Source of the DNA: an uncultured bacterium
Lineage (GTDB): Bacteria > Patescibacteriota > Minisyncoccia > Phycocordibacterales > UBA1006
Reading direction: 5' to 3'
DNA: 19,115 bases
Assembly (NCBI GenBank): GCA_903920485.1
Contig: CAIXMG010000046.1
Location: 1 to 19,115 of the forward strand
The notes beneath the pieces were generated by a model. It had not been told where the DNA came from. It did not search any database and saw only the letters and a list, made by a program, of their open reading frames with translations. This document shows, one piece after another, positions 19,060 through 19,115 of the stretch; the stretch's first letter is position 1, and each line of letters begins with the position of its first letter. A program made the position numbers and the translations under genes.

Positions 19060-19115
19060 ATGAAACGAAAAACCCTCCTGACTGTCGCAGTCGTTGTCAC
19101 GTTCCTCTGCACTGG
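19060..19115 (+). CDS. N-terminus of an exported protein (partial)
   Basis: An ATG at 19060 opens a frame running off the window end: MKRKTLLTVAVVVTFLCTG. It has a basic head (KRK) and a hydrophobic stretch, a signal peptide or membrane anchor; a Cys at residue 17 could be a lipoprotein lipidation site but the context (TFLCTG) is only a partial match. The short divergent spacing to tsaE and a good extended -10 box support a real gene. Function cannot be given. Confidence 0.6.
   Translation, partial: MKRKTLLTVAVVVTFLCT

Noticed and set aside
1..19115. Insertion sequence or prophage
   Set aside because: No transposase, integrase, phage structural gene or terminal inverted repeats around a coding cassette were found.

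Overview
This window looks like chromosomal DNA from a Candidate Phyla Radiation bacterium (Patescibacteria, probably Parcubacteria-like). The signs are compact single-copy housekeeping genes (rpsT, ruvA, polA, tsaE, a probable holA), small membrane proteins, a large exported Ig-like/peptidoglycan-binding protein, almost no Shine-Dalgarno sequences, and short GC-rich palindromic elements scattered between and inside genes. The lineage is inferred from style and gene content, since no rRNA is present.

Layout. (1) 1-87 is the tail of an upstream gene, closed by a palindromic terminator shared with a small exported helical-repeat protein on the minus strand (127-546). (2) 722-6257 is one plus-strand run: ECF sigma factor, two-TM protein (possible anti-sigma), membrane-anchored DUF5666-like protein, MacA/HlyD-type fusion protein, MacB-type ATPase, MacB/FtsX-type permease, a second DUF5666-like protein and a 25-residue single-TM microprotein, ended by a strong terminator. 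It reads as a self-regulated envelope export or stress module. (3) 6313-9739 holds a two-TM PH-like protein and a 943-residue surface protein with a signal peptide, paired cysteines, a Gly14 linker and a C-terminal peptidoglycan-binding domain. (4) 9796-11406 holds tRNA-Arg(GCG), a DedA-family protein, a CPHC thioredoxin-like protein and an unknown gene. (5) 11456-14299 holds rpsT, ruvA, an rRNA/tRNA 2'-O-methyltransferase, tRNA-Lys(TTT), and a membrane metallophosphoesterase that begins one base after the tRNA. (6) 14300-14674 has no coding sequence but carries a good promoter followed by a long complementary hairpin, a candidate small RNA. (7) 14675-19115, almost all minus strand, holds a probable DNA polymerase III delta subunit, an ICMT-like methyltransferase, DNA polymerase I, TsaE, and the start of a divergent exported-protein gene.

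Two patterns cut across the gene list. First, at least eleven promoters have a -10 box (often extended, TGnTAnnnT) placed so that the predicted transcript begins 0-4 nt before the start codon; in five it is exactly on the A of ATG. With the general lack of ribosome-binding sites, this points to widespread leaderless translation. Second, a family of palindromic hairpin elements occurs between genes and also in frame inside polA (twice) and tsaE (once). The two polA copies match at 29 of 30 bases but are read in different frames, which is what DNA-level insertion would give and resembles Rickettsia palindromic elements. All functional calls were made by reading motifs, and no database search was possible.
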